Part shown: positions 8,198 to 16,054 of the stretch, in pieces
Layout: every line of letters starts with the position of its first letter
Position numbering within the stretch: position 1 is the first letter of the stretch
From: Rhizomicrobium sp.
Lineage (GTDB): Bacteria > Pseudomonadota > Alphaproteobacteria > Micropepsales > Micropepsaceae
Reading direction: 5' to 3'
Assembly: GCA_025451875.1 (NCBI GenBank)
Contig: JANWJQ010000020.1
Location: 28,998 to 92,997 of the forward strand
Length of the DNA: 64,000 nucleotides
Made by a program: the position numbers and the translations under genes
The notes under the pieces: model-generated
What the model was told of the DNA's origin: nothing
The model's database searches: none
What the model saw: only the letters and a program-made list of their open reading frames with translations

Positions 8198-8225
8198 GAT
8201 ATAGGAGCGTTCCATGACAGTGCAA
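8198..8225 (-). promoter_or_regulatory. Candidate sigma-70-type promoter
   Basis: On the minus strand TTGCAC, a 16-base spacer, then TATATC. This would start transcription near 8191, giving a leader of about 70 bases that begins just before the two hairpins. The -35 match is modest. Confidence 0.4.
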
Positions 8226-8571
8226 TAAATAATTCTGGAAATATTCAGTGTTCATCGGGTATAAATTATTTCACAATCACAATTAAACCATTGAAGTAAC
8301 AACATAATATTAGACGGAGCGCGGAGACATGTTTATGCTGCATAGCAGCAATTCTTTTCCACAGGGCTAGAAATGAAGGGACCTACATACGAGTGTGACC
8401 CGCTAAAGGCGCGGTCAGGTCAGATATTTTGTTGCGCTGCACAATGGCCCATCTCAGAGGGCCGTCGTTGTTGATATATCGCCAGCCCATGGTGAAAGGA
8501 CAAATCGTAATGCTGAGTCGAATTGACACCCCTACCAATAGGGCCTCAAACTTGTTATGCATTTGTTCTAC
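8226..8571. other. AT-richer intergenic stretch, no supported gene
   Basis: About 350 bases with clearly lower GC than the flanks. Two open frames cross each other here (8383-8610 minus, 8429-8635 plus), but neither has a ribosome site, family signature or coherent domain pattern. I see nothing else but the possible edge of an acquired segment. Confidence 0.4.
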
Positions 8572-8604
8572 GTTCGTTCCAAAGTACGGAACGGGAACGC
8601 GAAC
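8572..8604. promoter_or_regulatory. GTTCC/GGAAC palindrome with GAAC direct repeats
   Basis: GTTCC-N7-GGAAC (8576-8592) is a perfect inverted repeat. It is flanked by another GTTC (8572-8575) and two more GAAC units at 6-base spacing (8595-8598 and 8601-8604). It lies 40 bases upstream of the small gene at 8644 and could be an operator. It is not the GTTC-N7-GTTC direct repeat of alphaproteobacterial LexA. Confidence 0.35.
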
Positions 8605-8643
8605 AGACACTTATGACGCGGACTTAAAGCAATGAGGGGAAAA

Positions 8644-8922
8644 ATGGAGCAAATTCAGCCGGGCGACGAAATCGGTATTCGTTGCGAAGTCACCAAGGGG
8701 CCATTCTCCGGCGAGCATCTAATCAGTTTTGAAACTGTGGACGGCCCTGTTTCAGGCTTTGTGCGTGAAAGCGAATTGAAGAACGAAAACAAGGAATGGT
8801 TTGTGCGCGCTGAAGTTTTGCGTCTGCTGGAAGACAATATCGTGGAAGTCATGGTTGAGGGCTCGTTCTTTACAACCAATGGAATAGCCACTATTCCGCG
8901 AGAGATGGCTCTAGCGGCATAG
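8644..8922 (+). CDS. Hypothetical protein in AT-richer patch
   Basis: 92 residues from the ATG at 8644 (MEQIQPGDEIGIRCEVTKGP), with AATGAGGGG about 5-10 bases upstream as ribosome site. It is acidic and beta-rich in pattern (GPFSGEHLISFETVDGPVSGFV, then EVLRLLEDNIVEVMVEG), suggesting a small barrel. I do not recognise the family. The next gene, a dCTP-deaminase homologue, begins 7 bases after its stop, so the two were probably one transcript. Base composition is unlike the neighbours, consistent with transfer. Confidence 0.65.
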   Translation: MEQIQPGDEIGIRCEVTKGPFSGEHLISFETVDGPVSGFVRESELKNENKEWFVRAEVLRLLEDNIVEVMVEGSFFTTNGIATIPREMALAA

Positions 8923-8929
8923 GTTCCAG

Positions 8930-9331
8930 ATGGTCCTTTCTCAGCCCCAGATTCGCGAAGAGGTTGAGAAAGGGGCGATAAGATTCGATCCCCCCTTAGA
9001 AACAAAACAGTGGGGCGAAGCGTCTGTTGACCTTCGCCTCGGGTACAAGTTCACAAAATTTCGGCCAAATAAAAGTGTCGTCTTTTCTATGGCCGACGGA
9101 ATTGCCGCTCTGTCTGAAACAGGCCTCTACGATGAGGTGATCCTTGAAAAAAAGGATCGGATGGGAAAGCGGCCGCAATATATCTTGGATCCAGGTGAAT
9201 TCGTTCTCGCACTTACCTACGAGCACGTCTGGATTCCGAGACACCTAATAGGAATGGTCGAAGGCCGGAGCACATACGCGAGGGCCGGGCTTTCCAAGCG
9301 ATTCCCTTCCTCCATGCTGCGCCGATTGTAA
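8930..9331 (+). pseudogene. dCTP deaminase-like protein, 3'-truncated by an IS element
   Basis: 122 residues with clear similarity to the dCTP deaminase/dUTPase fold: EASVDLRLGYKF near residue 30 and FVLALTYEHVWIPRHLIGMV then GRSTYARAGLS at the end. Dcd enzymes convert dCTP to dUTP, and some members act in phage defence by nucleotide depletion. Homology stops at about 9295 and the frame then runs 11 residues into antisense IS1595 sequence before a stop. The downstream part that carries the catalytic glutamate is missing and does not reappear on the far side of the transposase. It is therefore almost certainly inactive. Divergence from the housekeeping Dcd type suggests an accessory gene. Confidence 0.75.
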
Positions 9332-10152
9332 CGCCACGTCATCTCGGAAACGTAGCGGCCAAGGTGCTTGGGACTAACCCAATGGTGGATACCGAAAATT
9401 TGGCGCTTCAAAAGTGACCAAGCGCCCTCAATTCCGTTCGTATGGATATATCCGTCCCGCACATACTCGCCTTTGCTGTGGTTGACCGCGAAGTGCGTGT
9501 ATCCGTCCGGAAGGCCTTTGTAGGCGTTGTTTTCGTCCGTCAAAAGCGTCGCTCCCTTGGCAACGTAATAATCGATCATGAAGGGGATGCGCCCAGCGAC
9601 ACCGTATTTGAGATGGAATGCGCGCAGATCTCCCCCGCGCTGCAACATGCCGAGAACGACTTCCTTGCCTGCGCCACCCTGCGCCTTGCCGGTGCGCTTA
9701 GAACGGTGCTTGTTTCTTTCCTTACCCCCGATAAAGGTCTCATCCGCCTCCACGAAGCCGTCTAAAGGGGCATTGAAGGATTTCGTCTTGGACGCCTCCC
9801 TGAGCCGGTGCATGACAAACCACGCGCTCTTCTGGGTGATCCCTAGGTCCTTCGCGAGTTGGGTGCTGGCGATCCCCTTCTTGTGTGAGGTGATCAACCA
9901 GATCGCCATAAGCCATTTCCGGAGGGGGATTTTGGTCCCCTCGAAAATGGTACCCACCTTGATCGAAAACCGCTGGCGGCAATCCCCGCATTTATGGGTC
10001 CGCTTATCGGAGAAATGATAGACCTTGAGGGAGCCACAGTAGGGGCAGAAAGCACCGTCTTTCCAACGAATTGCGGTAAAATGCTCAATCGCCGCCTGTT
10101 CGTCCGGTATTGCCGTAACCAGTTGAATTAGGCTGTTAAATTCGGTTTTCAT
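9217..10152 (-). pseudogene. IS1595-family transposase, C-terminally truncated
   Basis: About 285 IS-derived residues followed by 26 residues of read-through into the deaminase gene. The N-terminal zinc ribbon (CPYC and CGDC, residues about 34-59) and the DDE-type core (VEADETFIGG, TDENNAYKG, HTNGIEGAWSLLKRQIFG, WRYNRR) identify the ISXO2/IS1595 family. The normal tail after RYNRR, including the usual KAL-type ending, is replaced by antisense deaminase sequence. The catalytic motifs remain, so some activity cannot be excluded, but an element lacking one terminus could not move by itself. Confidence 0.85.
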
Positions 10153-10210
10153 GGCTTCGTCCCATCGCTATAAGCGGATGATAGCCCTATCTTTGACTTG
10201 GGTCAATCTC
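9296..10210 (-). mobile_element. IS1595-family insertion sequence, one end lost
   Basis: The element is defined by its transposase. The left boundary at about 9296 is where dCTP deaminase homology ends, and the transposase has lost its last 20 or so residues there, so the usual terminal repeat on that side is absent. The right boundary must lie between the transposase start (10152) and the xthA start (10227); no terminal repeat or target duplication could be fixed by eye, so 10210 is approximate. Confidence 0.7.
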
Positions 10211-10226
10211 GTATATAAGTCCCGAA

Positions 10227-11021
10227 ATGAAGCTGGCGACCTGGAATATCAACTCGGTCCGGCTGCGGTTTGGGCTGGTTTCCCGCTTCCTGGAGAAGGA
10301 GGCGCCGGACGTTCTGGCCCTGCAGGAAACCAAGGTCGTGAACGCGCTCTTCCCGGCGGAGGGCTTCGCCAAGCTGGGCTATGTCCACCAGGCCATCAAC
10401 GGCCAAAAGGGCTATCACGGGGTGGCGGTGCTCTCGAAACTGCCCTTCGCCAAATCCGAGGGCCGGGAGTTCTGCGCCAAGGGCGACAGCCGCCACATGT
10501 GCGTCACGCTCGAAAACGGCGTCGAGCTGCATGACTTCTACGTGCCGGCGGGCGGCGACATTCCCGATCCCAAGCTCAACGACAAGTTCGCCCACAAGCT
10601 CGCCTTCCTGCGCGAGATGGAAGAGATGTTCGCCAAGCGCCGCGACCGCAAATCAGTGCCCGCGATTCTGGTCGGCGATCTCAATGTGGCGCCGTTGGAG
10701 CATGACGTGTGGAGTCACAAGCAGCTCTTGGGCGTGGTCAGCCATACGCCGATCGAAGTGGAGTTGCTCGGCAATGTGCGCGAAGCCTTCGAATGGAATG
10801 ACGTGACGCGCCAGTTCGTGCCGGAAGATCAGAAAATCTATTCGTGGTGGAGCTACCGCGCGGCGGACTGGCAAGCGTCGGATCGCGGGCGGCGTCTGGA
10901 TCACATCTGGACCAGCCCGGCGCTGAAGGGCGCGGTGAAGTCACAGAAGATCCTGAAAGACATGCGCGGCTGGAAGCAGCCGTCCGATCATGTGCCGGTG
11001 GTGGCGGAATTCGACATCTAG
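10227..11021 (+). CDS. xthA: Exodeoxyribonuclease III
   Basis: 264 residues, the usual length. It is an AP endonuclease and 3'-5' exonuclease of base-excision repair. Family motifs are present in order: MKLATWNINSVRLR, LALQETKV (metal-binding Glu), GYHGVAVLSK, VGDLNVAP, WWSYRA, DRGRRLDHIW and the catalytic SDHVPV at the end. The start lies only about 75 bases from the transposase start, so the native promoter may have been replaced. The stop overlaps the convergent regulator by four bases. Confidence 0.95.
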   Translation: MKLATWNINSVRLRFGLVSRFLEKEAPDVLALQETKVVNALFPAEGFAKLGYVHQAINGQKGYHGVAVLSKLPFAKSEGREFCAKGDSRHMCVTLENGVELHDFYVPAGGDIPDPKLNDKFAHKLAFLREMEEMFAKRRDRKSVPAILVGDLNVAPLEHDVWSHKQLLGVVSHTPIEVELLGNVREAFEWNDVTRQFVPEDQKIYSWWSYRAADWQASDRGRRLDHIWTSPALKGAVKSQKILKDMRGWKQPSDHVPVVAEFDI

Positions 11022-12136
11022 TCACTGGGCATGAGAAACGGCGCACAGAGTTCGCTCGGCCCCATGCGCACAACCCGTGCGCGGCAAAGCGCGTCGGCCG
11101 CGTGCTTTTCGCCTCTGGCAGACAACAATGCGGCAAGACCGGCTGTGACTTCTTCGTGGAATGGCGAATAAGCGAGAACGCGGCGATACCAAGCCTCTGC
11201 CGCGTCAAGATCGCCGCGGCCCGCATGACGGTTCGCGATCATGTTGCCGAGGGCAGCATACCATGGGCGGATTTGCACCGGCTCTGTGCTATATTGCTCG
11301 CCCATGATCGCAAAAGCGCGTTCCAGATTTTGCAGCGCATCGGCATCGTGACCTTCGATACCGTCGACATCCGCCAGATTGATCAAAACGCCCCAGGCAT
11401 TCGGATCAGCAGCCAATGCGCGGCGATAGACAGCGCGCGCATCGCTGAAGCGCTGGTGCGCTGACAGCACGAGACCAAGCGCCCGCAAGGCCCCCGAATT
11501 TTCCGGTGCGATGATGACCGCACGTTCGGCCAGTTGCTGTGCCTGTGTCAGCAGAGACTGCGCGTCGGCGGTCGCCAACGTGCCGCTTTCCAGCGCACTT
11601 TTAAGATTGAACCGCGGCGAGGCTCCGTCCGCGATCCCGAGCCAGCGCACAGCACGCTGCACCAAGCCATTCGCAATGCCTGCCAACGCCACGGCATCGT
11701 CCGGGTTGCGTGAAAGTGCGCGCTCGTAAAGCGCGATAGCGGCTTCGTTGTCGGCGCGCGTGTACTGGAAATAGAATTCTTCCGCACGTCGGTTAAGGGC
11801 TGCAGACGGATCGGGATCCGCGACGATGAGCCGATAACCGCGTTTAGGGATGGTCTCGACAAAATGCGGTGTTTCGCGGTCGTCATCCAGCGCACGGCGT
11901 AGCTTGAACACATAACGCGCGAGCGTGTCCTCGCTCACCGTCACATCAGGCCAAAGCCTCGCCATGATCTCGGCGCGCGTGAAAACGCGCCCCGGTTCTT
12001 CGGCAAGCAGGAACAACAAGTCCATCACCCTGGGTTCCACACTGCGCGTTTCGCCCTCGCGGGTAAGGCGGGACGTGGCATGATCCGCAAGCCATTCGCG
12101 CAAGGTCAGCGTCTTGATGGGCGTTCTCTGATCCAC
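11018..12136 (-). CDS. Winged-helix transcriptional regulator with TPR domain (CadC/ToxR-like, soluble)
   Basis: 372 residues. Residues about 10-105 are an OmpR-type winged helix (LTLREWLAD, then GRVFTRAEIMARLWPDVTVS and TIPKRGYRLI). Residues about 120-370 are tetratricopeptide-like helices (ALYERALSRNPDDAVALAGI, VYRRALAADPNAWGVL). There is no membrane span, unlike CadC, so it probably senses a cytoplasmic partner. It is divergent from the S41 peptidase gene with 94 bases between starts and is the most likely regulator of that gene. Confidence 0.8.
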   Translation of the reverse strand: MDQRTPIKTLTLREWLADHATSRLTREGETRSVEPRVMDLLFLLAEEPGRVFTRAEIMARLWPDVTVSEDTLARYVFKLRRALDDDRETPHFVETIPKRGYRLIVADPDPSAALNRRAEEFYFQYTRADNEAAIALYERALSRNPDDAVALAGIANGLVQRAVRWLGIADGASPRFNLKSALESGTLATADAQSLLTQAQQLAERAVIIAPENSGALRALGLVLSAHQRFSDARAVYRRALAADPNAWGVLINLADVDGIEGHDADALQNLERAFAIMGEQYSTEPVQIRPWYAALGNMIANRHAGRGDLDAAEAWYRRVLAYSPFHEEVTAGLAALLSARGEKHAADALCRARVVRMGPSELCAPFLMPSD

Positions 12137-12230
12137 CAGGGCCTCAGTCAGGAAAACAGGAGCTTTACGTGCCTTCTAACATAGGCGGCCGTCGCTTAAT
12201 TACACGGGCGAGCAGGCAAGGGACGAACCG

Positions 12231-13685
12231 ATGCGCTTGGGATTTCTGGCAGGGTTAATGGCATTCATAGCGGTTGGCGCGCAGGCCGCGCCGGATGAGG
12301 CACGCTTTACGCCCCCACAACTGCGTTCCGATTTCGCGGCGATGTATGCCGGCCTCAAATCCGGCGACTACGACATTTACGCCTTCACGCCCAAAGGGGA
12401 GCTCGACGAGGAATATTCGCGGACGCTGGCCAGCCTCAACACGGCCCTGACGAAATTCGACGCCCAGATTCGCTTTGAGGAATTTGCGTCTCACATCCGT
12501 CAAGGCCATGCGCGAGTCGATTTTCCCTACGCCGTCTGGACGCGGCATCTGAAGAGTGGCGGCAAGGTATTTCCCCTGGCGATCCGCGTCGTTGGAGACA
12601 AGGTTTTTGTTGCGCAGAACAATAGCGGCCTTGATGCCATCACGCCGGGCGACGAAATCGTGGCGATGGATGGTGACACAGTGCAGACATGGCTTGCCCG
12701 CGCCGAACGGCACGTCTCCGCCGAAACCCCCTACATGGCGGGAACGCTCATGGAATATGACTTCCCCATCTATGTCTGGGTGGAGCTTGGCGACGTGGCG
12801 GCTTTCGATCTCACTTTTCGCAAAGCCGATGGCGCGCTCGTAAAGCTTCGCGTACCCGCGCGCGGCGATGCCGAAATGAAAAGCTTTGCCGCCGCGCAAC
12901 CCGTGCCGCTTTCACTCGATACGCCGATGCGCGAGGCGAAGATGCTGAGTGATCGCATCGCCTATCTGCGGCCCGGTCCTTTCTATAATGCCAATGCCAA
13001 GACCGGTGCAGATGAGTGGGATGTGTCGGGGTTTCGCGATTTCATTGACGGCGCGTTTCGCAGCTTCAAGGCCGCGGGTGCGGACAGGCTGATCATCGAC
13101 CTTCGCGGCAATCCGGGTGGCGATAATTTGTTCAGCGATGTGATGATTTCCTGGTTTGCCGACAAGCCCTTTCGTTTCTTCTCGAAATTCCAAGTGCGGG
13201 TCAGTCCGCAATCCACAAAGGCAAATGGGGACCGCATCCAGAACGACGCGGCCGCCGCCGGTCCCGTCTCACAGCAATATGCGCGCATGTATGCGGGCGC
13301 GAAAAATGGCGACGTCGTGGATTTCGAGATGACGCCCGCTCAGCCGCGGGCCGGCGAGCGTTTCAAGGGCAAGGTATTTCTGCTGATCGACCGGCAGTCC
13401 TATTCCAACACCGTATCTGTGGCGGCGTTGGTACAGGATTACAAGTTCGGCACGGTGCTCGGCGAGGCGACCTCCGACATGGCGACGACCTATGGCGCGA
13501 TGGAGACATTCGCTCTGCCCAACACCGGTATCGTTGTTGGCTTTCCCAAGGCGCATATCGTGCGGCCCAACGGCGATCTGCGCGCGCGCGGCGTGACGCC
13601 GGATATGCCGATCAATATCCCGGTCGTGCAAACACAGGCGGACGAAGTTCTTCAGAAAGCCGTTGCCATGGTGCGCGGAAACTAG
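12231..13685 (+). CDS. S41-family peptidase, secreted
   Basis: 484 residues with a signal peptide (GFLAGLMAFIAVGAQAA, cleavage after about residue 20). Residues about 130-220 may be a degenerate PDZ-like part (GDEIVAMDGDTV). The C-terminal part is the S41 fold with LIIDLRGNPGGDN and the nucleophile region VFLLIDRQSYSNTVSVAAL, then GEATSDMATTYG. This matches the interphotoreceptor-retinoid-binding-protein-like branch rather than classical CtpA, which has a Ser-Lys dyad. Substrate unknown. It ends four bases inside the convergent thioesterase. Confidence 0.82.
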   Translation: MRLGFLAGLMAFIAVGAQAAPDEARFTPPQLRSDFAAMYAGLKSGDYDIYAFTPKGELDEEYSRTLASLNTALTKFDAQIRFEEFASHIRQGHARVDFPYAVWTRHLKSGGKVFPLAIRVVGDKVFVAQNNSGLDAITPGDEIVAMDGDTVQTWLARAERHVSAETPYMAGTLMEYDFPIYVWVELGDVAAFDLTFRKADGALVKLRVPARGDAEMKSFAAAQPVPLSLDTPMREAKMLSDRIAYLRPGPFYNANAKTGADEWDVSGFRDFIDGAFRSFKAAGADRLIIDLRGNPGGDNLFSDVMISWFADKPFRFFSKFQVRVSPQSTKANGDRIQNDAAAAGPVSQQYARMYAGAKNGDVVDFEMTPAQPRAGERFKGKVFLLIDRQSYSNTVSVAALVQDYKFGTVLGEATSDMATTYGAMETFALPNTGIVVGFPKAHIVRPNGDLRARGVTPDMPINIPVVQTQADEVLQKAVAMVRGN

Positions 13686-14131
13686 CGCTTCATCGGCGCG
13701 ATCATGATGGTCGCGGTGGCGGTCGCGATCACCTTGCCGTCTTCGCGCGTCATTGTCGCTTCAAGGAAGTTGATCTGACGGCCGCGTTTCAAAACTTTCG
13801 CTTCAGCGAAATGTTTTCCCGCGCCCCCCTGATTGAGATAGCTGACTTTCATTTCCAAAGTCGGTGCGATCTCGCCCCATTTGGCCACCATGCCGGCGGC
13901 GACGGCGAGGACATCGTCCATCACGCAGGCGATCGATCCGCCATGCAGCGCGCCGAAGCGGTTGAAATGCGCTTGTCCAAGATCGTAGCCGATCTTCACC
14001 CAGCCTTCTTCGACATCCAGTTCGAGGATCTGCTGGTTCAACCACGCGCTCGCGGGCGCTTGCCTTTTGACAATGGCTTGGATATTCGGCGGATAGCTTT
14101 CCGCCTTGGCGGGATCGAATGTTTCGCGCAT
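13682..14131 (-). CDS. PaaI-family hotdog thioesterase
   Basis: 149 residues with a single hotdog domain, about residues 50-145. The PaaI signature HGGSIACVMDDVLAVAAG contains the HGG turn and the acidic residue on the long helix. Such enzymes hydrolyse acyl- or aryl-CoA thioesters. The substrate cannot be told, and no CoA pathway genes are adjacent. It lies five bases from the CHAD gene on the same strand, so the two are probably co-transcribed. Confidence 0.85.
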   Translation of the reverse strand: MRETFDPAKAESYPPNIQAIVKRQAPASAWLNQQILELDVEEGWVKIGYDLGQAHFNRFGALHGGSIACVMDDVLAVAAGMVAKWGEIAPTLEMKVSYLNQGGAGKHFAEAKVLKRGRQINFLEATMTREDGKVIATATATIMIAPMKR

Positions 14132-14135
14132 GGGA

Positions 14136-15182
14136 TCAGTGTTTTGTTTCGCCCGACCAGAAAGGCTCGGTGGCTGCGAATTTCTTCCAGCGTTTCACGC
14201 TCTTCTTGAAGATGTGCGTGGAACGATCGAGGTGCCAGCCATAAACGATGCCCGCGGCGAAGGAAATTCCGGAATCGGAATGATCGTTCGCGCCCGCGGT
14301 GAGCCGCGCCAAAGTTTCGCGCGCCACGACAACGTCATGCACCGCGCCGAGGCTGTCCTGCATATTGGACAGCCGCGCGCCGAACTGTTCGACTTCGTCC
14401 TTGTCATAAAGCGGCGCGAAAAATTCGCCGGTGTAGCGCAGCTTCTTCAGCGCGATTCGCAGATGATGGATCTGTTCGTCGGACGCGCCGCCCAATCTTT
14501 TGGCGCATTTCTTCGCCGCTTTCAGCCGATGGCTGAGAACATGCGCCGCCAGTTCCTGGGCCGGCTGATCGAAGACGGACGTGTCCTTCGCCTCGTCCAG
14601 CCAGATGCGGCGTTCGACGGCGGAATTCAGGTCGGCCATGAAGCCGGCGAAGGCCGGGCTCATCACATGGGTAACCGCGAAATCCCATGCGGTGCGGCGT
14701 GCGTCGTTGGCGCGGGACCGCAGCAGCTCGAAGCTCTCCACCGCGCCATTGGCGTTGGCGGCCGGTTCAAGCAATTCGCCGATGAACACATCCAGATCGC
14801 GCGCGGGGCCGAGATTTTCCGCCATGCGTTTGGCGCGATCCTTCAGCTTGTCGAGTTCCGCGTTGCGGAAGGCGTGGCCGAAGGAGGTGAACGCCACACG
14901 CAACCGGCGAAAGCCGACGCGCATCTGGTGCAATCCTTCGGTCTCGCGCGCTTCGACCACGGCGGAGATGTTCGCCGCGATATGCCACTGGCACTGCAGC
15001 AAAGTGAGGCGGAACGCATCTTCGGTGGGAATGTCGCGCGGCAGGATCGCGGCGCGGGCTTTGACGGCGGCAGGATGGCTGCGCGTCTTGATCGGGCTGT
15101 CGATCAGTGCGGGAGGCGTGAAGCGCTTGGGCGGGAAGATCTCTTCCTGCACACCCAGCTTCAGTTCGATCTGCGGACCCAT
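14136..15182 (-). CDS. CHAD domain protein with vestigial CYTH start
   Basis: 348 residues. Residues about 50-330 are the helical CHAD domain with its conserved histidines and basic residues (GLHQMRVGFRRLRVAFTSF, RDLDVF, LHHLR-like IHHLRIALKKLRYTGEF). CHAD domains bind inorganic polyphosphate. The first ten residues, MGPQIELKL, match the beginning of a CYTH triphosphate-tunnel domain, but the following 130-150 residues of CYTH are missing and the protein passes straight to CHAD. It looks like a CYTH-CHAD fusion that lost its enzyme half. Confidence 0.85.
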   Translation of the reverse strand: MGPQIELKLGVQEEIFPPKRFTPPALIDSPIKTRSHPAAVKARAAILPRDIPTEDAFRLTLLQCQWHIAANISAVVEARETEGLHQMRVGFRRLRVAFTSFGHAFRNAELDKLKDRAKRMAENLGPARDLDVFIGELLEPAANANGAVESFELLRSRANDARRTAWDFAVTHVMSPAFAGFMADLNSAVERRIWLDEAKDTSVFDQPAQELAAHVLSHRLKAAKKCAKRLGGASDEQIHHLRIALKKLRYTGEFFAPLYDKDEVEQFGARLSNMQDSLGAVHDVVVARETLARLTAGANDHSDSGISFAAGIVYGWHLDRSTHIFKKSVKRWKKFAATEPFWSGETKH

Positions 15183-15295
15183 GATGACAACCGCTCGCGT
15201 TTGTTTCGCGAGGTTTCCTTACCTTGAACGACCCCTGATTGCGGTCGATCAAGGCATGAAAAAAAACTGTCATCAATCGTGCGCGAAAATATCTT

Positions 15296-16054
15296 TCAGG
15301 GGCGGACGGCCACACCGGCCAAAGCCAGGTTTTCCTTGGCTTCTCCGATACTTACGTCGCCGAAGTGGAATATGGAGGCCGCCAGGACAGCAGATGCATG
15401 GCCACCCACAATTCCATCCACAAGATCATCCACAGACCCCACGCCGCCAGAGGCGATGACCGGAACCGTCACGGCATCGGAAACCGCGCGGGTGAGGGGG
15501 ATATTGTAGCCCTTTTTTGTTCCATCCCGGTCCATGGAAGTGAGCAGGATCTCGCCCGCGCCAAAGTCCGCCATGCGCTTGGCATGTTCCACGGCGTCGA
15601 TGCCGGTGGCGTTGCGCCCGCCATGGGTGAAGACCTCGAACCGGCCGGGCGCGGTCTGCTTGGCGTCGATCGCGACGGTGATGCACTGACTGCCGAATTT
15701 CTCCGACGCCTCGCGCACAAACTCCGGCCGCGTCACCGCTTCGGTATTGATGGAGACTTTGTCCGCGCCCGCCAGCAGCAGCGCGCGGATGTCATCCAAG
15801 GTGCGCACACCGCCGCCGACGGTGAGCGGCATGAAGCAGGCTTCCGCCGTTCTGCGAACAACATCGAGCAGGATGCCGCGCTTTTCATGGGAAGCGGTGA
15901 TGTCGAGAAAGCAAAGCTCATCCGCGCCCGCCTTGTCATAGATCATCGCCTGCTCAACCGGATCGCCCGCATCGCGAAGGCCCACAAAGTTCACGCCTTT
16001 GACGACGCGACCATCTTTCACATCGAGACAGGGAATGACGCGAACTTTGAGCAT
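15296..16054 (-). CDS. hisF: Imidazole glycerol phosphate synthase cyclase subunit HisF
   Basis: 252 residues from the ATG at 16054 ([20 protein letters not shown]). It is a TIM barrel that cyclises PRFAR with ammonia from HisH to imidazole glycerol phosphate and AICAR. The catalytic aspartates are in IPCLDVKDG (Asp11) and TSMDRDGT (about Asp130), and the phosphate-binding GGGVRT and SGGVG are present. The start overlaps the holA stop by one base (TGATG). No other his gene is in the window, which is unusual because alphaproteobacteria generally keep hisF with hisH/hisA. Confidence 0.95.
   Translation of the reverse strand: MLKVRVIPCLDVKDGRVVKGVNFVGLRDAGDPVEQAMIYDKAGADELCFLDITASHEKRGILLDVVRRTAEACFMPLTVGGGVRTLDDIRALLLAGADKVSINTEAVTRPEFVREASEKFGSQCITVAIDAKQTAPGRFEVFTHGGRNATGIDAVEHAKRMADFGAGEILLTSMDRDGTKKGYNIPLTRAVSDAVTVPVIASGGVGSVDDLVDGIVGGHASAVLAASIFHFGDVSIGEAKENLALAGVAVRP

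Noticed and set aside
8383-8610. 75-residue minus-strand frame in the AT-richer patch
   Set aside because: No ribosome site and no recognisable domain; the sequence overlaps the palindrome region and a competing plus-strand frame.
14106-15227. 373-residue open frame on the plus strand
   Set aside because: Antisense to the CHAD gene with no start signal or domain; a shadow of high GC third-position use.
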